The position numbers and the translations under genes are program-made. This document shows positions 47,040-55,251 of a stretch of DNA of 64,000 bases, in pieces. The notes beneath the pieces are model-generated. The model was not told the DNA's origin. It was given only the letters and a program-made list of their open reading frames with translations, and did no database searches. How positions within the stretch are numbered: the stretch's first letter is position 1; each line of letters begins with the position of its first letter. The stretch comes from Corallococcus sp. EGB (GTDB taxonomy: Bacteria > Myxococcota > Myxococcia > Myxococcales > Myxococcaceae). Location of the stretch: the NCBI RefSeq assembly GCF_019968905.1, contig NZ_CP079946.1, positions 310,001-374,000 on the forward strand, read 5' to 3'.

Positions 47040-48245
47040 ATGTCCCCATCCCCTTCCGCGAACACACCTTCCCGCTTCGCCGCGGACGTCGCGGCCGTGG
47101 GCCGCATCGAGGCCGTGAAGACGGTGCTGCGCGTGCTGACGCGCACCACGGGGCTGCGCATGGCGGTGGTGGCTCGCGTGACGCCCCAGGCGTGGACGTG
47201 CTGCGCGGTGCTGGACGAGCTGGGCTTCGGGATGAAGGCCGGGGACACGCTGGCCGTGGACACCACGTTCTGCGACACGGTGCGGGCCCTGGGAGGTCCG
47301 CTGCGCGTGAGCCACGCGAGCCAGGACCCGCGCTTCCGGGACCACCCCGCGCCGAGGCTGCACCACGTGGAGAGCTACATCGCGGCGCCGCTGTACCGGC
47401 GCGATGGAAACTTCTTCGGCGTGCTGTGCGCGCTGGACTCGAAGCCCGCGGACCTCCCCGAAGACGCGCTGGAGACCTTCCGCCACCTGGGGGACCTGGT
47501 GGGCTCCCAGCTGGAGCCGGAGGCGGCGCTGTCCGAGCGCGACCCGAAGCGGACGGGCACTGAAGAAGCGGCCCTCCTTCGCGAGCAGTTGATGGGCATC
47601 GTCAGCCATGACCTGCGCAATCCGCTCAACGCCATCTCGCTGTCCGCGGCGACGCTGATCCGCAGGACGGACCTGGATGAGCGGGCCCGCCGGGGGCTGC
47701 GGCGCATCCTCGACTCGTCGGACCGGGCGAACCGGCTCATCCGCGACCTGCTGGACTTCACCCACGTGCGCACGGGCATGCCCCTGCCGGTGAAGCCCCA
47801 GCCCATGGACCTGCACGAAGTCGCCGAGCAGGTGGTGGACGAGGTGCGGCTCACCGCGCAGGGGCGCTCGCTGGACCTGGTGTGCGAGGGCAGCGGGCGG
47901 GGGAACTGGGACCCCGACCGCATCGCGCAGGTGCTGACCAACCTGCTCACCAACGCCGTGCAGTACAGCGCGCCGGACGTGCGCATCCAGGTCGTGGCGC
48001 GCGGCGACGCGCGGGAGGTGGTGCTGGAGGTGACGAACGCGGGGACGCCCATCCCGCCGGCGCTGCTGCCCGTTCTCTTCGAGCCGATGACCCGGGGCAC
48101 CACGGAGGGCTGTGCGCGGCGCAGCGTGGGGCTGGGGCTCTTCATCGTGAACCAGATCGTCCGTGCGCACGGCGGCGCGGTGGACGTGGTGTCCACGGAG
48201 GAGGCGGGCACCACCTTCCGTGTGCACCTGCCGCGCGGGTGTTGA
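47040..48245 (+). CDS. Soluble GAF-domain histidine kinase (orphan)
   Basis: The 401-residue protein has a GAF domain (about 20-160, LRMAVVARVTPQAWTCCAVLD, YIAAPLYRRDGNFFGVLCALD). HisKA follows (about 185-255, phospho-His in SHDLRNPL), then a HATPase domain (about 290-398, N-box LTNLLTNAVQYS and G-box GLGLFIVNQI). There is no membrane segment and no response-regulator gene nearby. It senses a cytoplasmic signal, which is unknown. Confidence 0.92.
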   Translation: MSPSPSANTPSRFAADVAAVGRIEAVKTVLRVLTRTTGLRMAVVARVTPQAWTCCAVLDELGFGMKAGDTLAVDTTFCDTVRALGGPLRVSHASQDPRFRDHPAPRLHHVESYIAAPLYRRDGNFFGVLCALDSKPADLPEDALETFRHLGDLVGSQLEPEAALSERDPKRTGTEEAALLREQLMGIVSHDLRNPLNAISLSAATLIRRTDLDERARRGLRRILDSSDRANRLIRDLLDFTHVRTGMPLPVKPQPMDLHEVAEQVVDEVRLTAQGRSLDLVCEGSGRGNWDPDRIAQVLTNLLTNAVQYSAPDVRIQVVARGDAREVVLEVTNAGTPIPPALLPVLFEPMTRGTTEGCARRSVGLGLFIVNQIVRAHGGAVDVVSTEEAGTTFRVHLPRGC

Positions 48246-48246
48246 T

Positions 48247-48289
48247 CCGCATGCGTCGCGCAGGGACCGCTTGCGCACGACGCATGCGG
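48247..48289. terminator. Strong hairpin between histidine kinase and fruK
   Basis: CCGCATGCGTCG (48247-48258) and CGACGCATGCGG (48278-48289) pair perfectly over 12 bases, with a further inner CGCA/TGCG pair and a 2-base bulge. It lies 1 base past the kinase stop and serves both convergent genes. Confidence 0.75.
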
Positions 48290-48340
48290 GCGTGGTGACG
48301 TCCGCGCTGCGCGAAGGTTCGAGAGGGAACTGCCGCGGTC

Positions 48341-49297
48341 TCAGCCCTGTCCCAGGGGATGCATCCGGACCGCGCACATCAGCTCCGCGACCCGCTCCGG
48401 TGCGGGGGGCACCGGGCCCACCCTGGCGAGCTTCGCCGCTGCGAAGGCCGTGCTTCTCCTGGCGCAGGTCTCCAGGTCGTAGCCCTCCAACCTTGCCGCC
48501 AGCACCCCCGCCACCAGCGCGTCGCCCGCGCCCACCGTGCTCGCGACCTCCACGGGAGGCGGCAGCGCCCTCCACGCTCCGTCGTCCGAGATGAAGAGGG
48601 CTCCCTCGGCTCCCAGCGACACCACCACCAGCCCGATGCCTGCCGCGTGCAGGTCCTTCGCGGCTCTCGCCACTTCGCCCGCGTTCCTCAGCGGCCTTGC
48701 GACCAGCTCGCCCAGTTCGTGTGCGTTTGGCTTCACGAAGTCCGGCTTCGCGGCCACGGCGTGACGCAGGGGCTCTCCGCTGGTGTCCACCGCGACGACC
48801 GCTCCCCTGGCTCGCAGGCGCTCCGTCAGCGTGGCGTAGAGGGTCGTGGGCACTCCCGCGGGCACGCTGCCTGACAGCACGAAGCAGCCGTTCTCCTCCG
48901 CCAGCGCATCCAGCGTCGCCATCAGCGCTTCCAGGGCCTCCTCCGGCACTCGCGGGCCTGGCAGGTTCAGGTCCGTCACCGCGCCGCTCGTGCGGTCCAC
49001 GACCTTGATGTTCACCCGGCTGGTGCCCGGCAGCCGGAGACAGCGGTCCTGGATGCCTCGCTCGCGGAACAGCGTTTCGAACAGCGGCACAGTGTCTTCC
49101 CCCAGGAAGCCCGCCGCCGTCACCGGCCTGGGGCCTCCCGCGAGGAACGCCGCCACGTTGATGCCCTTGCCGCCCGGCGTGCGCGTCTCCGCCACCACCC
49201 GGTTCACCGCGCCCGCCGTGAACCCCGGACACTCCAACGTCTGGTCGATGGCCGCGTTCAACGTCACCGTCACCACGCCTGGCTTCTTCGGCCTCAC
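48341..49297 (-). CDS. fruK: 1-phosphofructokinase
   Basis: This PfkB-family kinase turns fructose-1-phosphate into fructose-1,6-bisphosphate. It has 318 residues with the motifs TPGGKGINVAAFL and STVGAGDALVAGVLAA (ATP site and catalytic Asp), and the substrate region FVKPNAHELGEL. Its GTG start overlaps the stop of the upstream phosphotransferase gene (GTGA), so translation is coupled. The family assignment (FruK rather than ribokinase) rests on TLNAAIDQTLECPGF and the PTS neighbour. Confidence 0.93.
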   Translation of the reverse strand: MRPKKPGVVTVTLNAAIDQTLECPGFTAGAVNRVVAETRTPGGKGINVAAFLAGGPRPVTAAGFLGEDTVPLFETLFRERGIQDRCLRLPGTSRVNIKVVDRTSGAVTDLNLPGPRVPEEALEALMATLDALAEENGCFVLSGSVPAGVPTTLYATLTERLRARGAVVAVDTSGEPLRHAVAAKPDFVKPNAHELGELVARPLRNAGEVARAAKDLHAAGIGLVVVSLGAEGALFISDDGAWRALPPPVEVASTVGAGDALVAGVLAARLEGYDLETCARRSTAFAAAKLARVGPVPPAPERVAELMCAVRMHPLGQG

Positions 49298-51774
49298 GCC
49301 TTCGTTCCCTTCCTCGCCAGCAGGCCGTGCACCAGGCCCCGCACCTCCGTGGCGTCGTCACACTCCAGCGCGCTCAGGGCCACCGCTTCCGCGTCCGCCA
49401 TCGAGATGCCCCGCAGCAGCGCCTTCACCGCCGGGATGCTGGGGATGGCCACGCTCAGCTCCGTCACGCCCAGGCCGGACAACACCACCGCTCCGGACGG
49501 GTCTCCCGCGATGCCTCCGCACGCGCCCACCCAGATGCCCGCCTTCCTCGCCGCCTTCACCGTGAGGTCCACCATGCGCAACACCGCCGGATGCAGGCCG
49601 TCCGCGCGGGGCGCGAGCACCGGATGCCGCCGGTCCATCGCCAGCACGTACTGCGTCAGGTCGTTGGTCCCGATGGAGAAGAACGACACGTCCCTCGCCA
49701 ACCGCTCCGCCATCATCACCGCCGAGGGCACCTCCACCATGATGCCCGTCTCCACCGGATCCGCGCCGACCTCCCGGCGCACGGACTCGGTGATGGCGCG
49801 GGCCTTCGTCAGCTCCTCGGGCGTCGCCACCATCGGATACATGATGCGGACCGGGCCCTCCTTCGACGCTCGCAGGATGGCGCGCAGCTGCGTGCGGAAC
49901 AGGTCCTCCCGCTCGAAGCACAGCCGGATGCCTCGCACGCCCAGGAACGGGTTGTCCTCCGCCGGCAGCGACAGGTAGGGCACGTGCTTGTCCCCGCCGA
50001 TGTCCAGCGTGCGCAGGATGAGCGGCAGGCCGTTCAGCGCTCGCACCATGGCGCGGTACGCGTGGAGTTGCTCCTCCTCGCCGGGCGGCTCATCGCGCTT
50101 CAGGAAGAGGAACTCCGTGCGCATCAGGCCCACGCCCTCGCCGCCCGCCTCCACGGCCTTGCCCGCCTCCGAGGCCTCGCTGATGTTCGCGGCCACCTCC
50201 ACGCGCCGTCCGTCGAGCGTGATGGCCGGCCGGTAGCGGTCCAGCTTCTCCTCCTCGCGCTTCGTGCGGATCCGCTCGCGCTGGTGCGCGGCCCGGGCCT
50301 GGTCCCGCCCCGACGGCCCCACGACGAGCACGCCCAGGTCACCATCCAGGATGCAGTGCTGGCCATCGCGCAGCTCCAGCACGGACGGGCCCACCGCCAC
50401 CACCGCCGGCAGGTCCAGCGAGCGCGCGATGATGGCCGTGTGCGACGTGGTGCCGCCGCCCGCGGTGCACAGGCCCAGGACCATGCTGGGATCCAGCTTC
50501 GCGGTGTCCGACGGCGCCAGGTCCTCCGCCAGCAGCACCACCGGGTGGTCCGGGAAGATGGGCTCGCCTTCCAGCACCCTGGCCAGGGGCCGCAGCACGC
50601 GCATGCCCACGTCCCGCAGGTCGGCGGCGCGCGCGGCCAGCACCGGCTCGTCCAGCGCGGCCAGGGCTGCCGCGCGGCTCTCGAAGACGCGGCGCCAGGA
50701 CTCGCCCGCGCTCAGGCCCGCGTCGATGAGCCCGTGGGACTCCGACAGCATCTCCGGGTCGTCCAGCAGCTCCAGGTGCGCCTTGAAGATGGCGGCCCGC
50801 TGCGCCCCGGCCTTCATCAGGAAGCCCTCGTGCAGCTGGCGCAGCTCCGCCGCCGCGCCGGCCAGGGCCTCCTCCAGCAGGAGGTGTTCCCTCGCGGCGT
50901 CGGCGGCCCGCTCCTCCACCTCCAGGCGCTTGCGCTGGAAGGCCCAGACCGGCCCGGCCGCGATGCCCGGCGACGCGGACAGCCCCGCGACCAGCGTCCC
51001 CTCGTAGTCGAGCACGACGGCGGGGGCCGGCGTGGGCGCGGCGGAGGGCTCGCCCAGGCCGACCTCGAAGGCGTCGCGCAGCGCGAGGAGCGCCGCCTCC
51101 GCGTCCTCTCCCATCGCGGTGAGCGTGAGCGTCGTGCCTCCCCGGGCGCCCAGCTGCAGGAGCGACAGGAGGCTGCGGGCGTTCGCCTGCCGCCTCCCGT
51201 GGTGCACGGTGACGTCCGCGCGGAAGCGGCGCACCACCTCCACCAGCACGGTGGCGGGGCGCGCGTGCAGGCCGTGCGGTGAAGGGGACAGGACCTGGAG
51301 CGAGGGCGCGTCGAGCACGGGAGCGGCGCGAGGCTCCAGCTCCTCGCTGGGGCCGTCGAGCGCCTGGATGATGGCGTCCACGTCCAGCGTGGACGCCAGG
51401 GCCATCGCCTGCGCCTCGTCGTCCAGTACACGGGTGAGGTTGGCGAGCACCTGGAGGTGCTCGTCGGACCTCGCGGCGATGCCCACCACGAGGCGCGCAT
51501 GGCCGCCCTCGCTCCAGACGACCCCGGCGGGGAACTGCACCACGACGACGCCCGTCTGGAGCACCAGGTCGCGCGCCTCCGGCAGGCCGTGCGGAATGGC
51601 GATGCCGTGGCCGAGGAACGTGGCGGACACCTGCTCGCGCTTGAGCATGCTGTCGACGTAGGCGGGCGAGATGAAGCCGGACTCCACCATCACCTGGCCG
51701 ACCAGGCGGATGGCCTCCGCCTTGTTCGTGGCGACCCATCCCAGGCGGACCTGCGACGGTGTCAGCATCAGCAT
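49294..51774 (-). CDS. EIIA(Fru)-HPr-enzyme I fusion (multiphosphoryl transfer protein)
   Basis: The 826-residue cytoplasmic PTS protein has three domains, each with its phospho-histidine: EIIA of the fructose/mannitol family (1-150, His62 in GHGIAIPHG), HPr (about 158-245, His170 in HGLHARPAT) and enzyme I (about 265-826, His445 in GGTTSHTAII, PEP-binding motifs GEGVGLMRTEF, LRTLDIGGDK and FFSIGTNDLTQYV). The start at 51774 has AAGGAG 7 bases upstream. It carries phosphate from PEP to an EIIB that is not in the window. The coupled fruK points to fructose. Confidence 0.94.
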   Translation of the reverse strand: MLMLTPSQVRLGWVATNKAEAIRLVGQVMVESGFISPAYVDSMLKREQVSATFLGHGIAIPHGLPEARDLVLQTGVVVVQFPAGVVWSEGGHARLVVGIAARSDEHLQVLANLTRVLDDEAQAMALASTLDVDAIIQALDGPSEELEPRAAPVLDAPSLQVLSPSPHGLHARPATVLVEVVRRFRADVTVHHGRRQANARSLLSLLQLGARGGTTLTLTAMGEDAEAALLALRDAFEVGLGEPSAAPTPAPAVVLDYEGTLVAGLSASPGIAAGPVWAFQRKRLEVEERAADAAREHLLLEEALAGAAAELRQLHEGFLMKAGAQRAAIFKAHLELLDDPEMLSESHGLIDAGLSAGESWRRVFESRAAALAALDEPVLAARAADLRDVGMRVLRPLARVLEGEPIFPDHPVVLLAEDLAPSDTAKLDPSMVLGLCTAGGGTTSHTAIIARSLDLPAVVAVGPSVLELRDGQHCILDGDLGVLVVGPSGRDQARAAHQRERIRTKREEEKLDRYRPAITLDGRRVEVAANISEASEAGKAVEAGGEGVGLMRTEFLFLKRDEPPGEEEQLHAYRAMVRALNGLPLILRTLDIGGDKHVPYLSLPAEDNPFLGVRGIRLCFEREDLFRTQLRAILRASKEGPVRIMYPMVATPEELTKARAITESVRREVGADPVETGIMVEVPSAVMMAERLARDVSFFSIGTNDLTQYVLAMDRRHPVLAPRADGLHPAVLRMVDLTVKAARKAGIWVGACGGIAGDPSGAVVLSGLGVTELSVAIPSIPAVKALLRGISMADAEAVALSALECDDATEVRGLVHGLLARKGTKA

Positions 51775-51989
51775 CGGGGCTCCTTGCTCCGGGGGCGCGC
51801 GGGCTTCACGTGAGGGAAGGCTGTGCATCCTGCCCGGGTCCGCCCGGGCCCGCGCGGGCTTCCCGAATCCCGTCTTCCGGGTAACAGCCCAGAGCGGGGA
51901 AGACCTCCCGCCGTGAACATGCCGGACAGCCGACGTCCCGCGTCCTCGCGCGTGACGCGCCGCGCGGGGGTGTTAAAGGGGAGGCCGTC
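51775..51989. promoter_or_regulatory. Divergent region between PTS and methyltransferase genes
   Basis: Apart from the AAGGAG for the leftward gene and GGGGAGG for the rightward gene I see no distinct promoter, operator or hairpin in these 215 bases. No FruR-type site is recognisable. Confidence 0.3.
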
Positions 51990-52760
51990 ATGTCTGACAG
52001 CGTCCTGGACTTCTACGAAGGGCTGGCCGAGGAGTACCACCTGCTCTTCGCGGACTGGGAACAGGCGGTGGACCGGCAGGGCGCGGTGCTGGACGCGCTG
52101 CTGCGCCGCTCGGGCATCGCGCCGCCTCGCCGGGTGCTGGACTGCGCGTGCGGCATCGGCACGCAGGCGCTGGGGCTGGCGTCGCGGGGCTACTCGGTGC
52201 ACGCCACGGACCTGAGCCCCTCCGCGGTGGCTCGCGCGGAGCGGGAGGCCCGCGCCATGCACGTGAGCCTCACGACCGGCGTGGCGGACATGCGGATGCT
52301 GGACTGGCAGGTGCCCGGCACCTTCCACGTGGTGATGTCGTGCGACAACGCGGTGGCGCACCTGCTGGAGGACTCGGACCTGGAGGACGCCGCGAACGCC
52401 ATGGCGTCGCGCCTGGTGCCCGGGGGCCTGCTGGTGGCGAGCCTGCGCGACCACTCGGCGCTGTTGGAGAAGCGGCCGCGCTTCACGGCGGAGCGGGTGC
52501 TGGACACGCCGCTGGGCCGCCGCGTGCTGTTTCAAGTCTGGGATTGGGCGGTGGATGAGAGGCAATACACCGTGCGCCAGTTCATCCTGCGCCAGGAGTC
52601 CGGCATCTGGCACACCACCGAGCACACCGGCGTCTACCGCCTGCTGCAACCCGTGGAGCTGGAGCAGGCGCTCACGAAGGCGGGGCTCGTGGATCCGCGC
52701 TGGTACACGCCGGAGGAGACGGGCTTCAACCAGCCGCTCATCACGGCCCGGAAGCCCTGA
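51990..52760 (+). CDS. Class I SAM-dependent methyltransferase
   Basis: The 256-residue protein has the SAM-binding motif LDCACGIGTQALGLA (about 53), the acidic end of strand 2 (VHATDLSPSAVARAE) and motif 3 region TFHVVMSCDNAVAHL. The pattern YDxxAxxYHxLFxDW at the N-terminus and RQFILRQ further on resemble the glycine/sarcosine methyltransferase group. The substrate remains uncertain. The ATG has GGGGAGG 7 bases upstream. Confidence 0.87.
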   Translation: MSDSVLDFYEGLAEEYHLLFADWEQAVDRQGAVLDALLRRSGIAPPRRVLDCACGIGTQALGLASRGYSVHATDLSPSAVARAEREARAMHVSLTTGVADMRMLDWQVPGTFHVVMSCDNAVAHLLEDSDLEDAANAMASRLVPGGLLVASLRDHSALLEKRPRFTAERVLDTPLGRRVLFQVWDWAVDERQYTVRQFILRQESGIWHTTEHTGVYRLLQPVELEQALTKAGLVDPRWYTPEETGFNQPLITARKP

Positions 52761-52766
52761 GCCGCA

Positions 52767-53078
52767 TCACGCGCGCGACGTCCGGGGCGCGCACCGGGAT
52801 GCCAGGGCCTCGTGCCACCACGACTCCAGCTCCGCGAGGACCAGCGGCGCCGCGTGACGGCGCACCGTGGCCGCGGCCTTCCACCAGACGCGGGCCGCGT
52901 CCTCCCCGGCGCGCAGCGTCTCCATCAGGTGCGTGTGGGGCAGCAGCGCGAGCAGCAGGTAGAACGCCAGGAGCCAGCCCAGGCCCTCGCGGAGGAACGG
53001 CGCGAGCGGCACCGGCTCCCGGGACGGAGCCTCGGCGCGTGCGTCAGGGCTCCCCTGTCCATGCGGCGGTCGGTCCAC
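52767..53078 (-). CDS. Small single-span membrane protein
   Basis: The 103-residue protein has one helix, LGWLLAFYLLLALLPHTH (about 33-50), then a charged region (KAAATVRRHAAPLVLAELESWWHEAL). The start is GTG at 53078 with AGGAGG 7 bases upstream; that site lies in a hairpin. It is third in an apparent leftward operon. Function unknown. Confidence 0.65.
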   Translation of the reverse strand: MDRPPHGQGSPDARAEAPSREPVPLAPFLREGLGWLLAFYLLLALLPHTHLMETLRAGEDAARVWWKAAATVRRHAAPLVLAELESWWHEALASRCAPRTSRA

Positions 53079-53120
53079 GGCATCCCTCCTGACGACATTT
53101 GTAGTCAGGAGGGATATGCC
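53079..53120 (-). promoter_or_regulatory. RBS-sequestering hairpin
   Basis: On the minus strand the first arm (53120-53101) contains CCCTCCTGACTAC and the second arm (53096-53079) contains GTCGTCAGGAGGG. They pair at 12 of 13 central positions, with GGCAT/ATGCC pairing at the base and an AAAT loop. The second arm holds the AGGAGG of the gene at 53078, so the ribosome site is masked unless the hairpin is opened. Confidence 0.65.
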
Positions 53121-53571
53121 ATGACTACGGCTGTAGTCAAGTGGTTGCCGGTGGACGGGTTGATGTCGGGTCCGCGCAGCCCGGGCTTGAGCGTCCCCGA
53201 GGGGTCCGCGCCTGCGCCAGGGTGGGGGCGCGCAGCTCGCCCGCGGGCGTGGGCAGGGCGAGGGACGCGTGGTGGACGCCCGCGCGGTAGCTGTGCGCCT
53301 GTCCCAGGCCCTGGACCCAATCCCGCTCGGAGGCCTTCACCTCGATGCCGGTGACGAGGACGCCCTCGGGTCGCGCCACGCTGCACAGGATGTCCGGACG
53401 GGTGCCCTCCAGCGTGAGCCGCGCCATGGGCTCCAGGTCACGGGCGAACGGGCTGCGGACATAGGAGGGATGCGCGTCCACCAGCAGGTGCACGACGCGC
53501 GACTCGCGCAGCCTCTGCGTGAGCAGGTGGTGCTTCAGCTCGCGGACGACCCTGGCCTCGGCGCGGGGCAT
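53105..53571 (-). pseudogene. PD-(D/E)XK nuclease-like protein, apparently frameshifted
   Basis: From ATG 53571 the frame gives a nuclease-like domain: RPDILCSV and GIEVKASERDWVQGLGQAHSYRAGVHHASLALP form the D...ExK core with its following helix, like restriction-endonuclease folds. In this frame the gene ends at 53137 (144 residues), but codons after about 53215 lose their G/C third bases. The next frame keeps them and runs to a TGA at 53105 (PSGTLKPGLRGPDINPSTGNHLTTAVV). A frameshift, natural or a sequencing error, best explains this. It starts 5 bases after the upstream gene. Confidence 0.6.
53122..53139. repeat. 7-bp inverted repeat inside the nuclease-like gene end
   Basis: TGACTAC-GGCT-GTAGTCA has perfect arms. 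The same half-sites occur in the neighbouring hairpin (53090-53107, TGACGAC-ATTT-GTAGTCA), giving two similar 18-bp elements with centres 32 bases apart. They could be tandem operators or alternative RNA stems. Confidence 0.5.
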
Positions 53572-53576
53572 GCGGC

Positions 53577-54620
53577 TCAGGCGCGCTTCGCGTCCGCGGG
53601 GGCGTTGGGGTGGCGCGCGAGCATCATGCGCAGCTGGGGCTGACGGCGGACCAGCTCCTGCTTGAGCAGGTGCGAGATGAGCGCGGGCGGCGCGGCGCTC
53701 CAGCGCGCGATGTTCTGCACCAGCATGGGGGAGCGGTACGTGCGCCCGCACAACAGCGACGTCGTCTTGCCGTCCACCGCCATGCCCACGAGCGCGCCCA
53801 GGGCCCGGCCCTCCGTGTTGAGGATGAGCTCCACCTTCTCCTCGGAGGGGCCGGTGGAGAAGCGCTGGCGCAAGAGCTCGCGCGCGGTGCGCCGGGTCTG
53901 CTCCGGCACGTCGCGGTCCACCGTGAGCTTGTGGTGCTCCATCAGGCGGCGCATCGCCCACAGGCGGCGGAACACCGCCACCGGCAGCTGCGGGTTGCGC
54001 ACGAGGAAGCGCCGCACGCCCGTGTCCGACGCGAAGGCCGCCCGGGCCACCAGCGCCTCCAGGCCCACGGGGTTGCGGTGGTGTCTCGCGATGAGCCTCG
54101 CGTGCGGAAGGCCCACGCGTGAGTTCTCCAGCACGGCCTTGATGACGGCGGGCACCGGGTCGAAGCACAGCGCGGACAGCTCCGGGTCCTCCGCCCCATG
54201 CGCGAGCGCCACCCGCTGGTCCTCCGGCAGCGCGTGCAGCCGCGTCTCGAAGAGCTTGCGGTAGTCGCCCAGCACGGCTTCGGGCACGTCGTCCGTGGCG
54301 GCGGCTTCGTCGTCCGCGCCATCCAGGGCTTCCGCCTCCGGCAACGGCTCCGAGTCGCTCGCGTCGAGCGTGGGCGGTGCTTCCGACGGCCGCACCGTGT
54401 TCACGGCACTGACAGGCTCCGCGCCCGGCAGCAGCGCCCCCTGCGACACCAGCCTCGCGAGGATGTCCCGCAGCTTGTCCGGGGGAAACCCCGTCAGCGC
54501 GGGCAGGTCCTTCTCGCGCGTGTGCCCGTCCAGCCGCGACAGCACGAAGCCTTCCTCCGCGTTCAGCGGAAGCCGCCGCAGGTCCACCGAGGGGTTCAGC
54601 TTGGGCGTCCAGTCACTCAT
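53577..54620 (-). CDS. Hypothetical protein, winged-helix-like N-terminus and helical repeats
   Basis: The 347-residue soluble protein begins with a region seen in many myxobacterial proteins (GFVLSRLDGHTREKDLPALTGFPPDKLRDILARLVSQGALL), which looks like a winged helix. A Glu/Asp/Ala-rich linker (about 65-105) is followed by repeated helices similar to HEAT-like repeats (VPAVIKAVLENSRVG, HARLIARHHRNPVGLEALV). No catalytic motif is seen. First gene of a leftward operon with the nuclease-like gene 5 bases on. Confidence 0.68.
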   Translation of the reverse strand: MSDWTPKLNPSVDLRRLPLNAEEGFVLSRLDGHTREKDLPALTGFPPDKLRDILARLVSQGALLPGAEPVSAVNTVRPSEAPPTLDASDSEPLPEAEALDGADDEAAATDDVPEAVLGDYRKLFETRLHALPEDQRVALAHGAEDPELSALCFDPVPAVIKAVLENSRVGLPHARLIARHHRNPVGLEALVARAAFASDTGVRRFLVRNPQLPVAVFRRLWAMRRLMEHHKLTVDRDVPEQTRRTARELLRQRFSTGPSEEKVELILNTEGRALGALVGMAVDGKTTSLLCGRTYRSPMLVQNIARWSAAPPALISHLLKQELVRRQPQLRMMLARHPNAPADAKRA

Positions 54621-54860
54621 GCGCGCCCCCGAGTCTTTCACGACACGCGAGGTTTGCGCCTCCCCACCCGCAGGCCATCCCCACCGGATTGTTCCCGGCC
54701 CGCCCGAAAACGACAGGGCGCGTCGAGGGCCGCCTGGCTGCCCGCCTGCCAACGGTCCCGTCCGGGTTGTCGTGCCACGGGGCCGAGCGGTGTCCCGACC
54801 GGCACGAAGGGAGCCCGCATGGGTTGACGGGAGGCGGGCAGCTGGACACAACTTCACTTC

Positions 54861-55235
54861 ATGTCCGACCGCATCCAGACCTATGCCGAGTTCTGGCCGT
54901 TCTATCTGCGCGAGCACTCGCAGGCGTCGACTCGCTGGCTGCACTTCGCCGGCACCACCCTGGGGGTGAGCCTGGGCGTCACCGCCGCCGTCACCGGACG
55001 TGGCGCGCTGATTCCCGCCGCCCTGGTGGCCGCCTACGGCTTCGCGTGGGCCAGCCACTTCAAGATCGAGCACAACCGGCCCGCGACCTTCAAGTACCCC
55101 CTCTGGTCGCTCGTCTCCGACTTCCGCATGGCCGCGCTGATGCTCACCGGCCAGCTGGGCCCGCACCTGGAGCGCGCGAACGCCGGCGCGACGGCCGCCG
55201 CCACCCTGGCGCCGGCCCCCGTCGAGAGCCGCTGA
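54861..55235 (+). CDS. Mpo1-like (DUF962) membrane protein
   Basis: The 124-residue protein has the family pattern [22 protein letters not shown], two hydrophobic helices ([27 protein letters not shown]) and [13 protein letters not shown]. The conserved histidines match those of yeast Mpo1, a dioxygenase that shortens 2-hydroxy fatty acids by alpha-oxidation. Activity in bacteria is not settled. No ribosome site is seen before the ATG. Confidence 0.85.
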   Translation: MSDRIQTYAEFWPFYLREHSQASTRWLHFAGTTLGVSLGVTAAVTGRGALIPAALVAAYGFAWASHFKIEHNRPATFKYPLWSLVSDFRMAALMLTGQLGPHLERANAGATAAATLAPAPVESR

Positions 55236-55251
55236 CGCTTCCGCGGATCCG

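Noticed and set aside
53121-53354. Plus-strand frame of 77 codons with a good ribosome site (MTTAVVKWLP...)
   Set aside because: The apparent ribosome site arises from the inverted repeat; the product turns into Gly/Arg/Pro low-complexity and lies antisense to the nuclease-like gene. Not fully excluded.
54820-54860. TTGACG followed by an AT-containing stretch before the Mpo1-like gene as a sigma70 promoter
   Set aside because: The -10 region (CACAAC) is poor; one hexamer is not enough evidence in this genome.
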